64,000 bases of DNA, from positions 1-64,000 of the forward strand of contig CANQFD010000006.1 in assembly GCA_947598325.1 (NCBI GenBank), given 5' to 3'. The DNA is from an uncultured Bacilli bacterium. GTDB lineage: Bacteria > Bacillota_I > Bacilli_A > RF39 > UBA660. The notes under the pieces were generated by a model, which saw only the letters and a list, made by a program, of their open reading frames with translations, was not told the DNA's origin and ran no database searches. Position 1 is the stretch's first letter, and the number at the start of each line of letters is the position of its first letter. Shown piece by piece: positions 59,043 to 64,000 of this stretch. The translations under genes were made by a program, and so were the position numbers.

Positions 59043-59792
59043 TTACTTGTCACTTTCTTTTTTTACTTTCTTCAAGTCATATATTACATCAACAGTATCA
59101 CACACATTTTGTGAATGAGTTACAATAATAACACATTTATTTTCTTCGTGAGCTAACTTTTTAAATATATCTAAAATTTCAGTTTCTGTTTGTTTATCAA
59201 GGTTCCCTGTTGGTTCATCAGCAATTATCATTTTAGGATTATAGGATAAACTTCTTGCAATAGCAACTCTTTGTTGCTCACCACCTGATAATCTTAACAC
59301 TTTACGATCAGCATATATTTCTTTTAAACCTACTTTTTCCATTAATTCGATAGCTTTTTCTTTTTTATTCTTAACTTTTAAACCATTAGCATCCATAGAA
59401 AGAATTATATTTTCACTTGCAGTCATAAAAGGTAATAGATTATAACTTTGGAAAACAATACCTATATCACTATTACGATACTTATCTAGATTTATATCTT
59501 TTAAACTTTTACCATCAAATATAATTTCACCTTCAGTACATCTTTCAAGTCCACTTATAAGAGATAATAAGGTTGTTTTACCTGTTCCACTTCGACCTTT
59601 TATTGCATATATTTTTCCACTTTCAAAATCAAAGTTAACATTTCTTAAAGCATAATCATTTTCTTCAGCATCACTATACCTATAACTTGCATTTTTAATA
59701 CTTAAAATAATATTATTTTTCTCTTTAGTTTCATTATTGTTTTTTATTTCTTTTTCTTCTGAAACATAATTATTCATTTTCTTATTTGCCAT
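59043..59792 (-). CDS. ABC transporter ATP-binding protein (MacB/LolD-type)
   Basis: GRSGTGKTTLLSLISGLE Walker A, LRLSGGEQQRVAIARSLSYNPKMIIADEPTGNLD. Confidence 0.96.
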   Translation of the reverse strand: MANKKMNNYVSEEKEIKNNNETKEKNNIILSIKNASYRYSDAEENDYALRNVNFDFESGKIYAIKGRSGTGKTTLLSLISGLERCTEGEIIFDGKSLKDINLDKYRNSDIGIVFQSYNLLPFMTASENIILSMDANGLKVKNKKEKAIELMEKVGLKEIYADRKVLRLSGGEQQRVAIARSLSYNPKMIIADEPTGNLDKQTETEILDIFKKLAHEENKCVIIVTHSQNVCDTVDVIYDLKKVKKESDK

Positions 59793-59794
59793 TA

Positions 59795-61264
59795 TTAAGA
59801 CCTCTCTTTCAATATTGTAAGTGGTGAAAATCTTTGAATACTAACCATTGATGCAATAGAACTTACTAAAACTAGTGAAAGTCCAATACCAAGTAATTCT
59901 AATAAAACTTTAATATCTACTACTGCATCAATAGAATCATATGCTTGAACAACTGGCATACCTTTTCCTCGCATTTCGTTTTTAGTTCCTTCATGGTCAT
60001 GATTTTCAAAATTCATATTTGGACCACCAAAGTTCTTGAAAGTTTCTTCAGTTCTTTCATTACTATTATTTATTTCATTAGCAAGTAATGAATTGCTTAC
60101 CCCTTTAGAACTTACAGCACCAATTCCTGCGCCAAGTATAAGAGCAACTAAGGAAACAATAACAAGTTCTGATACAAATTGCATAGTTAATTTTAATTTA
60201 CTTATACCAATTGTTCTTAAAACACCTATTTCGTATTTTCTTTCACGAATATTAATCATATTGATTACAAATAAAACTATTCCACCAATAATAAGAGTTA
60301 AACTTAAAAATGTAGTTGCAAATGAATTAATATTTTCAATACTTGAAACACCACTTGTTGCTTCTTTCCCATTTGTTTGTAAAACAAAGTTTTTATCCAA
60401 ACCTTTTTCGTAAAATTCATTTTGTAATTTTTCGACATTATCATAAGAATCTATAATAAAAGTTGGATTAATTGTTGATTTTAAATTTTCATTACTTTTA
60501 GTGATACCTGTAACAGCACTTGCATTTGTTACAATAGTATTTACTGAATTTGAAAACATTGACATTGGTTCTTGGTTTCCTTCTTCATTTTCTTTAAAAA
60601 TACCAATAATTTCAAATTCATAAGTATTTCCATCTTCATCTTCTAATTTTATTTTATCATTTAAATTTAAATTATTATAATTAGCAAGTTCTTGATTAAT
60701 AAATACATAATTACCATTAAATGCTATATCCCAAGCATTATCAGTTATATCACTCATAGTATAAGTACCATTTATAAATTCACTCATAGCATCCAATGAG
60801 CTATAACCAGTTAAAGTAAAATCAGTTGATGACATATTTTCTTCTTTTCTATGTCCAAATCCATTTGACATATCATTATTCGACTCAATTTCAGCTTTTT
60901 CAATATTGTTTCCATTTAATCCAACACCATAGGTATAATAATAACTTTTGACATAATTACTATCAGCAAAAGACTCAACATCACTAATTGTATAACTTGC
61001 AATACTATCAAATTTTTCTTTAGCATTTTCTCTTGACTCTTCCTGTGACGGATCAAAATCTTTCATCATATTTTCTCTATTAAAACTAATTGTTACTTCT
61101 TTGTCATAAGCATTTTTATAAGAATCTATCAAATCTACTGCTGTGTTTTTAATTGCAAGCGTTATAGTACAAGCACAAGCAATAATTAAAATAATTATTC
61201 CTATTAAAATGTTCCTTCCTTTATTTCTTTTAATTGAAATCCATGCATTTTTTAATATAAACAT
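59795..61264 (-). CDS. FtsX/MacB-like ABC transporter permease
   Basis: N-terminal TM, extracytoplasmic domain, C-terminal FtsX-type TMs (NMINIRERKYEIGVLRTIGISK). Confidence 0.93.
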   Translation of the reverse strand: MFILKNAWISIKRNKGRNILIGIIILIIACACTITLAIKNTAVDLIDSYKNAYDKEVTISFNRENMMKDFDPSQEESRENAKEKFDSIASYTISDVESFADSNYVKSYYYTYGVGLNGNNIEKAEIESNNDMSNGFGHRKEENMSSTDFTLTGYSSLDAMSEFINGTYTMSDITDNAWDIAFNGNYVFINQELANYNNLNLNDKIKLEDEDGNTYEFEIIGIFKENEEGNQEPMSMFSNSVNTIVTNASAVTGITKSNENLKSTINPTFIIDSYDNVEKLQNEFYEKGLDKNFVLQTNGKEATSGVSSIENINSFATTFLSLTLIIGGIVLFVINMINIRERKYEIGVLRTIGISKLKLTMQFVSELVIVSLVALILGAGIGAVSSKGVSNSLLANEINNSNERTEETFKNFGGPNMNFENHDHEGTKNEMRGKGMPVVQAYDSIDAVVDIKVLLELLGIGLSLVLVSSIASMVSIQRFSPLTILKERS

Positions 61265-61328
61265 AATTTTCCTCCCTCTAAAACAATATCATTTTATTAT
61301 ACAAAGATTAAAGAAACATTAAAAAACA

Positions 61329-62573
61329 TTAACTTTTTTCGTTAATGTTCATTTTTTTAAATTTAACTTCAAAAGTAGTATATTCATCTTTTGAATAAGC
61401 TCTAATGTTGCCATTATGAGCTTTTACAATATTTTTTGCAATTGCAAGACCTAATCCATATCTACCACTTTTTCGATTATGACTTTTATCATTTCTATAA
61501 AATCTTTCAAATATCTTTTCACATTCATCAGATGGTATAGGATCTCCCTTATTAATTACTTCCAATTTTATTTCAGATGCATCACATGTTAGATTAATTT
61601 TAATTTTGCTATTTTCATTACTATGACTTATAGCATTATCAATTAAAATAGATACTAATTCATCTATGCTTTCTTTATTACAAAAGATATTCACCTTTTC
61701 TACAATATTAGTTTCTATATTTATATTTTTTTCATATGCTAAACTTTCAAATGTTAATGCTCTTTTCTCTATAATCATAGAAATATCATTTTTACTAAAA
61801 TTCTCTTTTTTTAAATATTCAGTTTTAGATAAATCAAGTAATCTTGTTATCAAATTACTCATTCTATCAGACTCACTTTTTAAGTTATTGATCCATTTTT
61901 CATTTTTCTTATTCACATCTAAACAATCTATACTTGCCATCATAACAGCAAGTGGCGTTTTGAGTTCATGAGAGGCATTGGCAACAAATTCTTTTTCTCT
62001 ATTAAAACTTTCAAGAACTGGTTTAGTAATCCATTCTGTTATTTTTTTAGAAATGATATAAATAACTAATTCTCCAATACTAATTAATAATAAAGAAATT
62101 AGTAAATTAATAAGCAACATTTTTCTAATATTAGAAATATTTACAATAGTTAAAGATTTATTATTTTCAAAATTATATCCATAACTTTCTAAATATAAAC
62201 ATCCAATTTTTATTTTACTCGTATTATTACTAGTAATAATATTTTTAGCTTTAGTTACAATTTCATCACTAATATCATTATCACTATGACTTATTCTATC
62301 AATAATATCATTATTGTCATTTAAAATAAAAGTATAAACTTCATAATCCATAACCTTTCTATTACGAAGATCATCATCATTTATCGGTTTCATTTCTTTA
62401 TCAAAATATTCAGGTTTTTTTATAGTTAAATTTCTCATTCTTGTCAAATTATTTAATATTCCTTCATATTCTCTATGATAAGTTTGAACATTAAAGAAAA
62501 TGGCAAAAATAATAGCAAATAAAGATATTATAATAAAAATTGTAAAAAATGTTTTTTTCTTTAAATTCTCCAT
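61329..62573 (-). CDS. sensor histidine kinase
   Basis: NASHELKTPLAVMMASID, LVSILIDNAISHS, GRYGLGLAIAKNIVKAHNG. Confidence 0.96.
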   Translation of the reverse strand: MENLKKKTFFTIFIIISLFAIIFAIFFNVQTYHREYEGILNNLTRMRNLTIKKPEYFDKEMKPINDDDLRNRKVMDYEVYTFILNDNNDIIDRISHSDNDISDEIVTKAKNIITSNNTSKIKIGCLYLESYGYNFENNKSLTIVNISNIRKMLLINLLISLLLISIGELVIYIISKKITEWITKPVLESFNREKEFVANASHELKTPLAVMMASIDCLDVNKKNEKWINNLKSESDRMSNLITRLLDLSKTEYLKKENFSKNDISMIIEKRALTFESLAYEKNINIETNIVEKVNIFCNKESIDELVSILIDNAISHSNENSKIKINLTCDASEIKLEVINKGDPIPSDECEKIFERFYRNDKSHNRKSGRYGLGLAIAKNIVKAHNGNIRAYSKDEYTTFEVKFKKMNINEKS

Positions 62574-62579
62574 ATTTCC

Positions 62580-63257
62580 TTATGCCTCCATTTTATAACC
62601 TAGATTACGAACTGCTTTAATAGTTACTTTCGATCCAATAATTTTTATTTTTTTTCTTAAAAAAGATAAATATGCTTCTAAATTATTCGATTCATAATCA
62701 TTATCAATTCCCCAAACTTTATCATAAATTTGCTCTTTTGATATAATTTGTTCTTTATTATTCATAAAATATTCTAGTAATAGAAATTCTCTATAAGGAA
62801 TATTTATTGACTCATTTGTACTTACACAAGTTAGAGTAGAAGTTCTAATATTTAATGATAAATCACTATATTCTAATATATCCTTAACTTTATGATTTCC
62901 TTTGTTTCTTAACTGAACATTTACTCGAGCAATTAATTCTTCAATGTGGAAAGGTTTTGTTACATAATCATCTGTCCCTGTATCAAAGCCTTTTAATTTA
63001 TCATCTAGCTCTGATTTGGCAGTAAGCATGATTACTTTAGCACTTATATCATTTTCTTTTATCTCTTTTAGTATTTCTAAACCATTCATTTTAGGTAACA
63101 TTATATCAAGAATGATTAAATCATATATATTTGTCATAGCATTATATAATCCCTTTTCGCCATCAAAACATATATCAACCTCATATTTTTCATCTTGTAG
63201 TTTTGTTGAAATAACATCTGCTATGGTTTCCTCATCTTCAACAACTAAAATTCTCAT
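62580..63257 (-). CDS. OmpR/PhoB-family response regulator
   Basis: ILVVEDEETIADVI, DLIILDIMLPKMNG, winged helix C-terminus. Confidence 0.97.
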   Translation of the reverse strand: MRILVVEDEETIADVISTKLQDEKYEVDICFDGEKGLYNAMTNIYDLIILDIMLPKMNGLEILKEIKENDISAKVIMLTAKSELDDKLKGFDTGTDDYVTKPFHIEELIARVNVQLRNKGNHKVKDILEYSDLSLNIRTSTLTCVSTNESINIPYREFLLLEYFMNNKEQIISKEQIYDKVWGIDNDYESNNLEAYLSFLRKKIKIIGSKVTIKAVRNLGYKMEA

Positions 63258-63276
63258 CTTTCTACCTCCAATTTTT

Positions 63277-64000
63277 TTAATTTATCGCTTTACCATTTAC
63301 GTACAATGTATAACCATTAAAATCAATATTACTATTACTACTATCAGCATTATCAAGAGAAGTTATATAACTATCGCCTGTTAATTTGATTTTAGATGTC
63401 TTATCTAATGTTAATTTTATCTCTTTAGCAGTATTTTCCCCATTTATTGTTCCTTCATAATAAGAGTTTGTATTCATAGTCATATCAAGTGTTGAAATAG
63501 AATCTATCACAATATTTCCTTTGGCTTCTTGGTTTTCCATCACTAATTCTACAATACCACCATTTGAACTATTATTTCCCCAAGAATCTTTTTGAGCTCT
63601 TAAAAAGTTACCAGTAGAATCATTATTTATAAACTTATTATTTTTTAAAGTGATTTTTGAGCTTGTATTCGTAATGTAGAAAGTATCACCCTTATTTGTA
63701 GTGATTGTTGAATCAGTAGAACTAAACTCTGATACACCATCATTAGCATCTCCACTCATAGATTGATATAGAAAAATATTTTTATAAGTTGTAGATTGTC
63801 CGTTTAATTTATTATTAGTATCAGTTAAGTCTACATTTTCAAGAGTAATTTTATTCTTTCCTTCAACTACAACACCTTCTGATGCAGTAGCAATTAAAGA
63901 TGCATTCCTTACTGTTATATCAGCAGTTGAATAAATAGTAGGAGACCCTGCCCCAGCTGTCTTATATGTTCCACCATCAACACTTACTTTTCCTCCCCCA
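63277..64000 (-). CDS. beta-helix/carbohydrate-binding surface protein (DUF4353-like), partial, truncated by window end
   Basis: Frame stays open to 64000 (GGGGKVSVDGGTYKTAGAGSPTIYSTADITVRNASLIATASEGVVVEGKNKITLENVDLTDTNN...); repetitive beta-helix-like pattern; ORF-track Met at 63759 is internal. Confidence 0.7.
   Translation of the reverse strand, partial: GGGKVSVDGGTYKTAGAGSPTIYSTADITVRNASLIATASEGVVVEGKNKITLENVDLTDTNNKLNGQSTTYKNIFLYQSMSGDANDGVSEFSSTDSTITTNKGDTFYITNTSSKITLKNNKFINNDSTGNFLRAQKDSWGNNSSNGGIVELVMENQEAKGNIVIDSISTLDMTMNTNSYYEGTINGENTAKEIKLTLDKTSKIKLTGDSYITSLDNADSSNSNIDFNGYTLYVNGKAIN

Noticed and set aside
60036-60413. 125-aa plus-strand ORF within the permease gene
   Set aside because: Antisense shadow ORF.
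63016-63384. 122-aa plus-strand ORF spanning the response regulator and intergenic region
   Set aside because: Overlaps conserved response regulator antisense; no RBS or domain.
1-64000. CRISPR arrays, IS elements, prophage structural genes, restriction-modification systems
   Set aside because: No regularly spaced repeat array, transposase, phage structural or R-M genes seen; the tyrosine recombinase at 39291 looks like housekeeping XerC/D.
1-64000. Alternative genetic code (UGA = Trp)
   Set aside because: Conserved Trp positions use TGG and apparent genes terminate at TGA in places, so the standard bacterial code suffices.

Overview
AT-rich, gene-dense window using the standard code with TGA as stop, most consistent with a low-GC Bacillota/Bacilli genome (perhaps an uncultured gut lineage; lineage is inference). 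Nearly all genes lie on the minus strand. Main blocks: a rearranged dcw cluster (mraZ-rsmH-ftsL-PBP-DUF5305-like, a divergent pyk, PBP-mraY-ftsW); nfo, rsmD and ylbF/ylbE/ylbD-like genes; DUF2207/LemA; topoisomerase IV; a CBS-type Mn-pyrophosphatase; VanY; seven confident tRNAs; glmS with a glmS ribozyme; tdk; a Xer recombinase; SPFH/NfeD; polA; an sspI-like spore-protein gene; pheST with a T-box; a DUF368 gene; ymcA-like and miaB; and an ABC/two-component operon next to a beta-helix-like surface protein cut by the window end. The most unusual signal is absent from the ORF track. Two 30-aa hydrophobic peptide genes (31697-31789 and 57135-57227) each have a promoter, a Shine-Dalgarno sequestered in a hairpin, a 12-13 nt perfect 5'UTR/3'UTR complementarity, and a convergent minus-strand promoter plus terminator predicting an antisense RNA. 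Together these form a candidate type I toxin-antitoxin family. Intact copies and apparent relics all lie at the 3' flanks of tRNA genes or tRNA-like remnants. Other points of interest are pseudoenzymes (GH25-like, PfkB-like), two divergent methyltransferase-like paralogs, a multiply frameshifted C39-like peptidase pseudogene, a tRNA-like pseudogene, and an ftsW gene broken by an inverted repeat at the window edge.
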